From an uncultured Clostridia bacterium (GTDB taxonomy: Bacteria; Bacillota; Clostridia; Peptostreptococcales; Anaerovoracaceae), in assembly GCA_944388495.1 (NCBI GenBank), contig CALXIZ010000130.1, positions 1 through 38,343 on the forward strand: a DNA stretch of 38,343 nt, in the 5' to 3' direction. Below the pieces are notes generated by a model. The model ran no database searches. It saw only the letters and a program-made list of their open reading frames with translations, and was not told where the DNA came from. Made by a program: the position numbers and the translations under genes. Of the stretch, positions 16,381-24,538 are shown in pieces; positions within the stretch are counted from its first letter, which is position 1, and each line of letters starts with the position of its first letter.

Positions 16381-16409
16381 TTGTTATTCGTTATCGCTTT
16401 ATATATATC
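16381..16409 (+). promoter_or_regulatory. Candidate promoter of potABCD
   Basis: TTGTTA (16381-16386), a 17-bp spacer and TATATC (16404-16409) lie 38 bp before potA in an AT-rich stretch that contrasts with the rest of the window. An alternative is TTGATT (16362-16367) with TATTCG (16385-16390). A tandem repeat GTATAGA-GTATAGA lies at 16341-16354. The assignment is tentative. Confidence 0.35.
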
Positions 16410-16446
16410 ATTACGTATCAGGGATTTTTGTAAGGAGGACTGGTAA

Positions 16447-17589
16447 ATGAAAAAAAATGAGCTCATCCGGCTCAGCGGTGTCGTCAAGAAGTTTGACGAT
16501 GAAATCGTTCTGAAGTCGCTTGATCTGTCTGTTGCTGACGGGGAATTCGTCACACTGCTCGGCCCGTCGGGCTGCGGAAAGACGACGACACTGCGGTTGA
16601 TCGGAGGTTTTGAGAAGCCTGATGAAGGAGATATCTTCTTCGGCTCTCAGAGGATTAATGATGTCCCGCCGAATAAGAGAAACATCAATACGGTATTTCA
16701 GAAGTATGCGCTTTTTCCGCATCTCAATGTGGAACAGAATATCGCATTCGGGCTGAACATCCGGAAAGTGGACAGGAAAGAGACGAAGCGCCGCGTCGCG
16801 GAAATGCTGGAGCTCGTCAATCTCAGAGGATTTGAGAAACGTTCCGTAACATCGCTTTCCGGAGGCCAGCAGCAGCGTGTCGCTATCGCGCGAGCTGTCA
16901 TACAGCAGCCGAAGGTTCTCCTTCTGGACGAGCCTCTCGGAGCGCTCGACCTCAAGCTCAGAAAAGAGATGCAGGTCGAACTGAAAAAGCTGCATGAGAC
17001 ACTGGATATGACATTTATCTACGTCACCCATGATCAGGAGGAAGCACTGACCATGTCGGATACCGTCGTCGTCATGAATCAGGGCGAAATTCTGCAGCAG
17101 GGGACACCGATCGACATCTATAACGAACCTGCCAATGCCTTTGTGGCCGATTTTATCGGCCAGAGCAACATCATACCGGGCATCATGAGGCAGGACCGGG
17201 TGATCGAGTTTCTGGGAACGGTATATGACTGCGTAGACACCGGCTTTGCCCGAAATGAGCCGGTAGACATCGTCATCCGGCCGGAAGATCTTCTTCTCAT
17301 CGACAGAGATGACAGATCCGTTCAGCCGGCGGACCGCCTTCTGAAGGGCAGAGTGCAGACCTGTCTGTTCAAAGGCGTCCATTACGAGATGCTGATCGAA
17401 ACGGAGGGCTTCACATTTATGGCAAATTCCACCGTGGCCTGTGAAGTCGGTTCCGAAAAATATCTCGATATCGACCCGGACAACATACATATCATGAAAA
17501 AGAGCAGCATCGAAACGGTGACAGAGCTCGAACACAGAAGAGAGCTGGATCCTTCCGAACCGGAGGAGGAAGAGGAGGCGGAAAGATGA
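16447..17589 (+). CDS. potA: Spermidine/putrescine ABC transporter, ATP-binding protein
   Basis: PotA powers polyamine uptake by hydrolysing ATP at the inner face of the membrane. The 380-residue protein has Walker A GPSGCGKTTT, the Q-loop region VFQKYALFPH, signature LSGGQQQRVAIARA, Walker B VLLLDEPLGALD and the H-loop YVTHDQEEA, then a C-terminal TOBE-type regulatory domain from about residue 235. It ends in an acidic tail rich in Glu. AAGGAGG at 16431-16437 serves the start. The stop overlaps potB by 4 bp (ATGA). The substrate follows from the full potABCD set and the PotD-type binding protein. Confidence 0.94.
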   Translation: MKKNELIRLSGVVKKFDDEIVLKSLDLSVADGEFVTLLGPSGCGKTTTLRLIGGFEKPDEGDIFFGSQRINDVPPNKRNINTVFQKYALFPHLNVEQNIAFGLNIRKVDRKETKRRVAEMLELVNLRGFEKRSVTSLSGGQQQRVAIARAVIQQPKVLLLDEPLGALDLKLRKEMQVELKKLHETLDMTFIYVTHDQEEALTMSDTVVVMNQGEILQQGTPIDIYNEPANAFVADFIGQSNIIPGIMRQDRVIEFLGTVYDCVDTGFARNEPVDIVIRPEDLLLIDRDDRSVQPADRLLKGRVQTCLFKGVHYEMLIETEGFTFMANSTVACEVGSEKYLDIDPDNIHIMKKSSIETVTELEHRRELDPSEPEEEEEAER

Positions 17590-18407
17590 GAGGAAGCAAG
17601 GCATTTTCCTATCCGTATATTCTCTGGCTTCTGCTGTTCACCGTTGTGCCGCTTTTTATCGTGATCTATTTTGCGTTCACGAATGATGCCGGAGAGTTCA
17701 CTTTTGACAATTTTTCCTACATGTCTCTGTATGCGGTTGTCTTCTGGAGATCCTTCCGTCTGGCGATCATCTCCACGGTGATCTGCCTGATACTCGGATA
17801 TCCGCTGGCCTATATCATGTCCAGACTGAAGAAAAAACATCAGACGATCGCCATGATTCTGATCATGCTGCCGATGTGGATGAATTTCCTTCTGCGGACG
17901 TATGCGTGGCTGACGATTCTGGAGAATAACGGGCTGCTGAATAATTTCCTCAGCTGGCTGCATCTGCCGGAGATTGCGATTATCAATACGCCGGCAGCCG
18001 TGGGACTGGGTATGGTGTATAACTATCTTCCGTTTATGATTCTGCCGATCTATACGTCGCTGACGAAGACAGATCAGTCTCTGATCGAGGCGGCGAAGGA
18101 CATGGGCTGCAGTGAACGGCAGGTATTTACGAAGGTCATCTTTCCGCTGTCCATCCCGGGCGTGCTGTCCGGAATTATTATGGTATTCGTACCGGCGGTG
18201 AGTACCTTCGTCATCTCAAAGATTCTCGGCGGCGGCGCAAATATGCTGGTCGGAGATCTGATCGAGATGCAGTTCCTCGGCGGAGCCTACAATGCGAATA
18301 TGGGAGCTGCCATTTCTCTCGTGATGATGGTTATCATTATGATATTCATCTGGCTCACCGGAAAGATCGATAAGAACGGTGACGGAGAAGGGAGTGTGCT
18401 GCTGTGA
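17586..18407 (+). CDS. potB: Spermidine/putrescine ABC transporter, permease
   Basis: This 273-residue inner-membrane subunit has about six hydrophobic segments and the permease EAA loop that contacts PotA (LIEAAKDMGCSERQVFTKVI). The N-terminus (KAFSYPYILWLLLFTVVPLF) and the sequence LLRTYAWLTIL are typical of PotB. It overlaps potA and potC by 4 bp each, so the transporter genes are translationally coupled. Confidence 0.93.
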   Translation: MRGSKAFSYPYILWLLLFTVVPLFIVIYFAFTNDAGEFTFDNFSYMSLYAVVFWRSFRLAIISTVICLILGYPLAYIMSRLKKKHQTIAMILIMLPMWMNFLLRTYAWLTILENNGLLNNFLSWLHLPEIAIINTPAAVGLGMVYNYLPFMILPIYTSLTKTDQSLIEAAKDMGCSERQVFTKVIFPLSIPGVLSGIIMVFVPAVSTFVISKILGGGANMLVGDLIEMQFLGGAYNANMGAAISLVMMVIIMIFIWLTGKIDKNGDGEGSVLL

Positions 18408-19219
18408 AGAAATATATCGGAAGAATCTACATGGTGCTCATCTTCCTGTTTATGTATGCACCGATTTTCCTGCTGATGATCTTTTCCTTCAACAGCACGA
18501 AGAGCCGTTCCGTCTGGGGCGGATTTTCGCTGAGATGGTATAAAGAACTGTTTCAGGATTCAGAGATCCTGCATGCCATCCAGGTAACACTTCTGGTGGC
18601 GGTGTGCGCGGCGGTGATCTCCACGATCCTGGGGACGGCGGCGGCTCTGGGTATTTTTGCTATGAAGAAACGGCCGCGCAGGCTGATGCTGACGCTCAAC
18701 AATGTTCCGTCGATGAATCCGGACATCATCATGGGTGTTTCACTCATGCTCCTGTTCATCTTCTTTGCGCAGACACTCCACATGGATTTCTTCAAGCTGG
18801 GCTTCGGCACGCTTCTGCTCGCTCATATCACTTTTGATACGCCGTATGTTCTTCTGTCTGTCATGCCGAAGCTGCGCCAGATGGACAAGAGACAGTATGA
18901 GGCGGCTCTCGATCTGGGAGCGGGTACCGTACAGACATTTTTCCGCATCATTCTGCCTCAGATCTCGACAGGTATCGTGACAGGAATGATCATCGCTTTC
19001 ACATTGTCGATAGACGATGTGGTTGTCAGTTACTTCACCTCCGGTCCGACGTCCGAGACGCTGGGAGTTCTCATCTTCGGCATGACGAAGAGACGTATCA
19101 GTCCGGAGATCAACGCACTCTGTACGCTGATGTTCGTCTTTGTCCTTCTTCTTCTCATCATCATCAATCTGCGTGAGCTTCGCGCCGAAAGAGAGAGGGA
19201 AAGGAGTGAAGAGAGATGA
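18404..19219 (+). CDS. potC: Spermidine/putrescine ABC transporter, permease
   Basis: This second permease (271 residues, about six hydrophobic segments) has the PotC-type N-terminus with FMYAPIFLLMIFSFNSTKS, the EAA loop EAALDLGAGTVQTFFRIILP, and the downstream SIDDVVVSYFTSGP. It starts with GTG overlapping the potB stop and ends in an ATGA overlap with potD. A charged C-terminal tail (RAERERERSEER) follows the last membrane segment. Confidence 0.93.
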   Translation: MKKYIGRIYMVLIFLFMYAPIFLLMIFSFNSTKSRSVWGGFSLRWYKELFQDSEILHAIQVTLLVAVCAAVISTILGTAAALGIFAMKKRPRRLMLTLNNVPSMNPDIIMGVSLMLLFIFFAQTLHMDFFKLGFGTLLLAHITFDTPYVLLSVMPKLRQMDKRQYEAALDLGAGTVQTFFRIILPQISTGIVTGMIIAFTLSIDDVVVSYFTSGPTSETLGVLIFGMTKRRISPEINALCTLMFVFVLLLLIIINLRELRAERERERSEER

Positions 19220-20295
19220 AATACGGGAAAAGAGTAATGGCAGCCGTTCTGGCCGCTGTGCTGCTGCTGACGATGTGCATCGGTCTTTCCGCCTGCGGTT
19301 CGTCAGATCCGGAAAATACGATAAACGTCTTCAACTGGGGAGAATATATCGATCCGGAGCTTCTGGATCAGTTTGAGGAAGAGACGGGCATCCGGGTCAA
19401 TTATACGACGGTGTCCACCTGCGAGGAAATGTATGCGAAAATCCGCAGCGGCGGCGTGTCTTACGATATCGTCGTGCCGTCGGACTATATGGTTTCCCGC
19501 ATGGCGGAGGAAGGCATGCTGGAGGAGATAGAATGGGATAATGTTCCGAACGCACAGTATATCGACGAGGATTTCCGGAATCCGGAATATGATCCGCAAG
19601 GAAAGTACTCGGCTCCGTACCAGTGGGGAACGGTAGCCATCATCTATAATAAGGATATGGTGGATGAAGAGGATCTCGGAGGATGGGATATTCTCTGGAA
19701 CGAGAAATATGACGGCAATATTCTCATGTTTGATAATTCCAGGGACGCCATCGGCGTCGCTCTGAAATATCTCGGATATTCGTATAATACGACGGATGAA
19801 GATCAGATCAGAGAAGCCGCCGAGATGCTGAAAAAGCAGAAACCGCTCGTTCAGGCCTATGTCATGGACCAGATATTTGACAAGATGGAAAACGGAGAAG
19901 CGGCTATCGCGACTTACTATGTCGGAGACTATTATCTGATGATTGACGAGCTGGGAGAGGACAGTGAAGTCGATCTGGGCTTCTATATCCCGGAAGAGGG
20001 AAGCAATCTCTATGTGGATGCTCTCTGCATTCCGAAGGGAGCGCAGAATAAAGAGGGCGCGGAGGCGTTCATCGATTTTCTGCTCCGTCCGGAAGTCATG
20101 GCGCAGAACACTGAGTGGATCTGTTATTCCACCGCTGAAAGCGCGGCCAGGGAACTTCTGCCGGAGGAGATGCGGGATAATGACGACATGTATCCGACGG
20201 GAGATGCGCTCGACCAGTTTGAGACGTATATCAATCTTCCGCAGAATATCCGTACGCTTTATGACGGCCTGTGGGTGCAGATTCTGAGCTCTTAG
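19216..20295 (+). CDS. potD: Spermidine/putrescine-binding lipoprotein
   Basis: PotD is the extracellular polyamine receptor of the transporter. The 359-residue protein starts with a lipoprotein signal peptide (basic MKYGKR, hydrophobic core, lipobox LSAC), so Cys27 should be lipidated and anchor it to the outer face of the membrane. The mature part begins with the PotD hallmark INVFNWGEYIDPELL and has SYDIVVPSDYMV, YSAPYQWGTVAIIYN and ALCIPKGAQNKEGAEAFIDF. Residue-level specificity for putrescine or spermidine is not readable. It ends before a bidirectional terminator. Confidence 0.94.
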   Translation: MKYGKRVMAAVLAAVLLLTMCIGLSACGSSDPENTINVFNWGEYIDPELLDQFEEETGIRVNYTTVSTCEEMYAKIRSGGVSYDIVVPSDYMVSRMAEEGMLEEIEWDNVPNAQYIDEDFRNPEYDPQGKYSAPYQWGTVAIIYNKDMVDEEDLGGWDILWNEKYDGNILMFDNSRDAIGVALKYLGYSYNTTDEDQIREAAEMLKKQKPLVQAYVMDQIFDKMENGEAAIATYYVGDYYLMIDELGEDSEVDLGFYIPEEGSNLYVDALCIPKGAQNKEGAEAFIDFLLRPEVMAQNTEWICYSTAESAARELLPEEMRDNDDMYPTGDALDQFETYINLPQNIRTLYDGLWVQILSS

Positions 20296-20356
20296 ACGCG
20301 GAAAACACAGAGAATCTGCCCGGCTGAAAAAGCGGTAAAAGCGGTAAAAAAGAAAA

Positions 20357-20418
20357 AAGGGAGAGTGTCCCGAAAGTCATGAAATGGCTCGAAGGGATAC
20401 TCTCCTTCTGTTTTTTTC
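20357..20418. terminator. Bidirectional terminator between potD and radA
   Basis: GGGAGAGTGTCCC (20359-20371) pairs with GGGATACTCTCC from 20394, and the interior GTCAT/ATGGC extends the hairpin. A T-run follows on the plus strand (20408-20417), and the A-run before the stem gives a T-run on the minus strand, so it serves both convergent transcripts. Confidence 0.85.
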
Positions 20419-20468
20419 AGCTTTCTGCCGCGTGCAGAGGAAAAACAGAAAAAGAAGTCTTATCACAC

Positions 20469-21863
20469 TCACCGCAGCAGCTGAATGGCGTCCCTCAGCG
20501 TCCGGACGCCGGCCACTTCAAGGCCGGCAGGCGGTTTCAGCCTGACGGCATTCTGCTTCGGCAGAATGATACGTGAAAAGCCCATGCGGGCGGCTTCCTT
20601 TGCGATCTTGTCCGTATGGCTGACGGAGCGCAGGTCGCCTGTCAGGCTGATCTCACCGAGACAGAGTGTCTTTCCGGAGACGGAGATGCCTTTGCGCGAG
20701 GAATAGACGGCGAGCGCGACGGCGAGATCGGATGAGGTTCCTTCGGGACGGATGCCTCCGACGATATTGACGTAGACGTCCTGAGAAGAAAGAGACACTC
20801 CCGCGCGCCGCTCCAGAACGGCCAGGATCATGTTCAGACGGTTGTAATCGATGCCGATGGAAGTTCTCCGCGGAAATCCGGCGTTGGCAGCAGCCGTCAG
20901 AGCCTGAATTTCCAGGATGAGGGGACGGGTTCCCTCGTAGGCGGCTGTGGCAACGGAACCCTCCGAAAAATCGGACATCTCTTCGATCAGCGTTTCCGAA
21001 AGATTGGATACCTGGCAGAGCCCTTCCTCCCGCATTTCAAATGCGCCGATTTCATTTGTCGTACCGAATCTGTTTTTCAGAGAGCGGAGAATACGCAGAT
21101 CGCGGCTTCGTTCACCGGTAAAGTACAGGACGGTATCTACCAGATGCTCTACGATTTTCGGCCCCGCCAGATCTCCGGATTTGGTGACGTGAGCCACGAT
21201 AAGGACAGGCATGCCGCTTCCCTTTCCGATTCTCATCAGCTCGTTTCCGCAGACGCGTACCTGGGACACTGTTCCGGGAGCCGAATCGAGCTCGGAGGAA
21301 TACATCGTCTGGATGGAGTCGATGATGAGAAATGCAGGTCTGATTTTTTCCTGCTGGATTACGATATTTTCCATGTTTGTCTCGGAGAGAATATAGAGAG
21401 TGTCAGGTATCGAGGAGCAGATACGGTCAGCCCGCATTTTGATCTGTTCTTCCGATTCTTCTCCGCTGACGTAGAGAACCGGGCCGCAGGATGCGGCGAT
21501 ATTCGCGGCGGCCTGCAGGATCAGCGTCGATTTGCCGATGCCGGGTTCACCCGATATGAGCGTGAGAGAGCCTTTCACCAGGCCGCCGCCGAGAACCCGG
21601 TTAAACTCTTCGATTCCCGTGTCGATGCGGTCGCGTTCGCCGGAATGTACGGAAGCCAGCGGAGAAGGGCGGCTGAATGTCCGTCCTCCGTCAGCTGAAG
21701 AAGAAGCCGATGTTCCCGTCCTGCGGCGCCTGTCTTCTGATTTCGGCAGAGCTTTTTCCTCTGTCATCGTATTCCAGGCGCCGCAGATACACTGTCCCAT
21801 CCACTTCGGGCTTTCATAGCCGCATTCGCTGCATACGAAGACAGTCTGCGCTTTTTTTGCCAT
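20469..21863 (-). CDS. radA: DNA repair protein RadA (Sms)
   Basis: RadA is a RecA-related ATPase that drives branch migration during recombination and repair. The 464-residue protein has an N-terminal zinc finger, Walker A GEPGIGKS (105-112), the RadA-specific KNRFG motif in LRSLKNRFGTTNEIG, and a C-terminal Lon-like domain ending in LPKQNAVRL and VRTLRDAI. The zinc finger is unusual: the first pair is C11-x2-C14, but the second is C25-x-C27 (GQCICGAW), one residue short of the usual CxxC. The ATG lies 2 bp after the kinase stop, with AGGAGG inside the kinase gene, so it is last in an RR-kinase-radA operon. Confidence 0.95.
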   Translation of the reverse strand: MAKKAQTVFVCSECGYESPKWMGQCICGAWNTMTEEKALPKSEDRRRRTGTSASSSADGGRTFSRPSPLASVHSGERDRIDTGIEEFNRVLGGGLVKGSLTLISGEPGIGKSTLILQAAANIAASCGPVLYVSGEESEEQIKMRADRICSSIPDTLYILSETNMENIVIQQEKIRPAFLIIDSIQTMYSSELDSAPGTVSQVRVCGNELMRIGKGSGMPVLIVAHVTKSGDLAGPKIVEHLVDTVLYFTGERSRDLRILRSLKNRFGTTNEIGAFEMREEGLCQVSNLSETLIEEMSDFSEGSVATAAYEGTRPLILEIQALTAAANAGFPRRTSIGIDYNRLNMILAVLERRAGVSLSSQDVYVNIVGGIRPEGTSSDLAVALAVYSSRKGISVSGKTLCLGEISLTGDLRSVSHTDKIAKEAARMGFSRIILPKQNAVRLKPPAGLEVAGVRTLRDAIQLLR

Positions 21864-21865
21864 GG

Positions 21866-23587
21866 TCAGTTCCTCCTGTCCGGATCCGGACTCTGTCCGG
21901 TCTGCTGATCCGGGGCTGTCTGCCGTTTCGGATCAGGCTCCTGTGCTCTGGCGGATTTTGCGCTGACGCCCGGAATCTGCATAAATGTGTCGGAATCATC
22001 CGGGACATCCGCGGATCTGATATCTGCGGATTTTTCGGGTGCGGTATGGGAAGGACTTTTCTGGCGGGAGGTTTTCTTTCCGTTCTTTCTGCGCTCTGCG
22101 GCAGAAGCCGTCGCCTCCTTTTTCAGCTCAAACCAGAAATTGCTGCCCTGATTGAGTTCGCTTTCCACACCGTATTGTGCCCCGTGAAGCAGAAAGATCT
22201 GTTTGACGATGGAAAGGCCGAGTCCCGAACCCTTCGATGTGCGGCTGTGATTACTGCTGGACTGATAATATCTGTCCCAGATGGAGTCGAGATCCTTTGC
22301 GCTGATTCCCTGTCCCTTATCTATGACTTCGCAGCGGACGCAGTTTTCCTTTTCGGTGATCCGGACGGTAACCTCCTTTTCGTCGCTCGAATAGCGTATC
22401 GCATTGCCGATCAGGTTGGAGAAAACCTGATAAATTTTTTTCTCATCCGCCGGAACCGTCGTATCGCCGGAGGCTTCGAGGGAAAAACGGAATCCGTCCT
22501 GCTCCGCGTGCAGAGAAAAGCTCTCGATCGCCTCAGAGGCCACTTTTTTGAGATCGGTCGGAGCGGGATCGAGCGCGTCGACACCGGCCTGCATTTTTGA
22601 CAGAGAGGTCAGGTCGTTGACGAGCATGTTCAGACGATCCGCCTCGTTGATGATCACCTGCAGATGGCGGTTTCTCTTTTCCGGATTGTCACCGGAAAGA
22701 TCGCGGATCATTTCGGCATAAGATTTGACCATGGTCAGCGGTGTCTTCAGATCATGAGACACGTTGGCGACCAGATCCTTCTGGAGCTTGTCCGATTTTG
22801 AAAGCTCTTCCGCTGCATAGTTCAGCGTGGAGGCCAGTTCTTCCGTCTCCGCGTAGCCGGTGCCCTCGAAATGTATGTCGTACCGTCCTTCCGCCAGTTG
22901 CGCGGCGGATTCCGTAATGCTGTTCAGCGGACGGGCGAGCCGTCTTGATATGACCAAAGACATGATGAGCCCGATCAGAACGGACAATATGGTGACGATG
23001 ATGAGCATTTCGGCGAGAATATTGATCGTCGTGCTCACCGGTGTCAGCGGCGAGTAAATGAAGAGGTACGTGTGTTCCCCGCTCATCCTGTCCGTCTGAA
23101 GGATGGAAGCGTAGATCATCGTCTCCGTCTTTCCGGGACCGACTGTCTGCTTTGCGACGACGGATTTTACGTTTTCACTGAGCTGAGCCTTCAGAACAGA
23201 CGTATCATAGCGCTGAGCAAACTGATACATCCTGTTTCCGAGAAAAGAAGGCATATTATCCCAGCTGTCGATAGAGATCGAAGCGCTTCCCTGGTCGATC
23301 TGTATGTACATGTCGGATTTTGACGTCAGACTCAGCAGCGTATCCTCATAATCATCCGTACCGAAGCTCTGTTCAATGGCATCAGCCGCATTATAGAGTT
23401 CCTGAATTTTCATCTGCTGATAAAAAGTCTGCAGAAAAAAAATCTGCAGAATCCACAGAATCATCAGAATGACGACAGAAAAGGCGGCGAAATACTTGAA
23501 TACGCGGTAATAGATCGACCGGCTCTGTGCGGTTCCCTCTGATGAATCGTTTTTATATCTATATCGAAGTTTCAAATTTGTATCCAA
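21866..23587 (-). CDS. Membrane sensor histidine kinase
   Basis: This protein of about 573 residues has a membrane segment at 31-55, an extracellular sensor region to about 187, a second membrane segment at 188-213, HAMP, HisKA with phospho-acceptor His278 in NVSHDLKTPL, and a HATPase domain with NLIGNAIRYS, DKGQGIS and GSGLGLSIVKQ. The last ~75 residues form a hydrophilic tail rich in Lys, Ser, Asp and Pro with no recognised domain. No ATG is available near the start; the frame begins with TTG at 23587, overlapping the regulator gene by 29 bp, or a second TTG at 23575. AGAGGAG abuts the first TTG, so the second is possible. The sensed signal is unknown. Confidence 0.92.
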   Translation of the reverse strand: MDTNLKLRYRYKNDSSEGTAQSRSIYYRVFKYFAAFSVVILMILWILQIFFLQTFYQQMKIQELYNAADAIEQSFGTDDYEDTLLSLTSKSDMYIQIDQGSASISIDSWDNMPSFLGNRMYQFAQRYDTSVLKAQLSENVKSVVAKQTVGPGKTETMIYASILQTDRMSGEHTYLFIYSPLTPVSTTINILAEMLIIVTILSVLIGLIMSLVISRRLARPLNSITESAAQLAEGRYDIHFEGTGYAETEELASTLNYAAEELSKSDKLQKDLVANVSHDLKTPLTMVKSYAEMIRDLSGDNPEKRNRHLQVIINEADRLNMLVNDLTSLSKMQAGVDALDPAPTDLKKVASEAIESFSLHAEQDGFRFSLEASGDTTVPADEKKIYQVFSNLIGNAIRYSSDEKEVTVRITEKENCVRCEVIDKGQGISAKDLDSIWDRYYQSSSNHSRTSKGSGLGLSIVKQIFLLHGAQYGVESELNQGSNFWFELKKEATASAAERRKNGKKTSRQKSPSHTAPEKSADIRSADVPDDSDTFMQIPGVSAKSARAQEPDPKRQTAPDQQTGQSPDPDRRN

Positions 23588-24239
23588 CTCCTCTGAGAGT
23601 AACGATCATATCTCTGTACGGTCCCAGATTGTTTCTGAGATTTTTTATATGCGTATCGATGGTTCTGTCGTCTCCGAAGAAATCATATCCCCACACATCC
23701 TGCAGAAGCTTATCGCGGGAAAGGGCGATATTTTTATTTTCCACGAGATAAAACAGAAGATCATATTCCTTGGGCGTGAGATCGATTTTCTTTCCGTCGA
23801 CCGAGACACTGCGGCCTGCGGGATCGATCGTGAGTCCGCCGAACCTGAGAATCTCGGGGAGAGTATCTTTTTTCGCGGCGCGCGATCTGTTGAGCACCGC
23901 ATTGACACGTGCCATCAGCTCTTTGGGGCTGAAAGGTTTCGTTACATAATCGTCGATACCGAGTTCGAATCCGAAGAGCTTGTCATATTCCTCTCCACGG
24001 GCTGACATCATAATGATGGGAATATCCTTTTCCTTTTTTATCTCCTTGCAGGCCGAATAACCGTCCAGCTTCGGCATCATGATATCCATGATGATCAGGT
24101 CAAAATTCTCGATTCTGCACAGAGAGACAGCTTCTCTGCCGTCTGCCGCCTCTGCGACCTCATAACCTTCAAATTCGGCGTATTCTCTGACGACCTCTCT
24201 GATTTTTTCCTCATCGTCCACGATTAAAAGCTTTGCCAT
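23559..24239 (-). CDS. OmpR/PhoB-family response regulator
   Basis: This 226-residue regulator has a receiver domain with the acidic pocket IVDDEEK, phospho-acceptor Asp52 in MDIMMPKLDGY, Ser/Thr switch MSARG and Lys101 in VTKPFSP. A winged-helix DNA-binding domain follows (LTPKEYDLLFYLVE, VWGYDFFGDDRTIDTHIKNL, and the closing wing RGVGYKFE). The gene precedes and overlaps its kinase, so they are partners. AAAGGA lies 11 nt before the ATG. A leader terminator sits between its promoter and the ATG. Its targets are not identified. Confidence 0.94.
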   Translation of the reverse strand: MAKLLIVDDEEKIREVVREYAEFEGYEVAEAADGREAVSLCRIENFDLIIMDIMMPKLDGYSACKEIKKEKDIPIIMMSARGEEYDKLFGFELGIDDYVTKPFSPKELMARVNAVLNRSRAAKKDTLPEILRFGGLTIDPAGRSVSVDGKKIDLTPKEYDLLFYLVENKNIALSRDKLLQDVWGYDFFGDDRTIDTHIKNLRNNLGPYRDMIVTLRGVGYKFETSI

Positions 24240-24299
24240 CCTGGGACACGTCCTTTCTTTAAGTCTGTATCTATTCTGAATCCTGAAATTTAGCCGGGT

Positions 24300-24328
24300 A
24301 AAAAGGCTTCCGCACGGTGCGGAAAGCC
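24300..24328 (-). terminator. Leader terminator/attenuator ahead of the response-regulator operon
   Basis: Read on the minus strand, GGCTTTCCGCA and TGCGGAAGCC pair through a 10-bp stem (one bulged base) and are followed by TTTTTACC (from 24304 downward). This has the form of an intrinsic terminator and lies about 14 nt after the predicted start site and 60 nt before the regulator ATG. No gene on this strand ends upstream of it. Confidence 0.6.
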
Positions 24329-24348
24329 GTCTCCATATAATCAGTAAT

Positions 24349-24357
24349 AATATAACA
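24349..24357 (-). promoter_or_regulatory. Candidate extended -10 promoter of the RR-kinase-radA operon
   Basis: The minus strand reads TGTTATATT, an extended -10 element (TG, one base, TATATT). An alternative is TTGCCT with a 17-bp spacer to TATTAC a few bases further on. Either puts the transcript start near 24340, upstream of the leader hairpin. Confidence 0.45.
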
Positions 24358-24443
24358 TGATTGTGAAGGCAATGTGAGAAAAAGTTGACCCTTCGAAAAA
24401 AACAAAAAAAATCCGAAAAAATTACGAAACATATAAAATGATA

Positions 24444-24472
24444 TTGACAGATAACATACGATGAAGTATCAT
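24444..24472 (+). promoter_or_regulatory. carD promoter P1
   Basis: TTGACA (24444-24449), a 17-bp spacer and TATCAT (24467-24472). The preceding 24395-24430 is a series of A-tracts resembling an UP element. Confidence 0.75.
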
Positions 24473-24486
24473 AAATGGTTTATTTA

Positions 24487-24515
24487 TTGACTAAGCGTTT
24501 CGGATGATGTATACT
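24487..24515 (+). promoter_or_regulatory. carD promoter P2
   Basis: TTGACT (24487-24492), a 17-bp spacer and TATACT (24510-24515). Its start near 24522 leaves only about 17 nt of leader, just enough for the AGGAGG site at 24525-24530. Confidence 0.75.
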
Positions 24516-24538
24516 GCTCTTAACAGGAGGCGCAGAAA

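Noticed and set aside
16411..17604. Long minus-strand frame opposite potA
   Set aside because: Antisense to a PotA with all ABC motifs; composition is that of a shadow frame.
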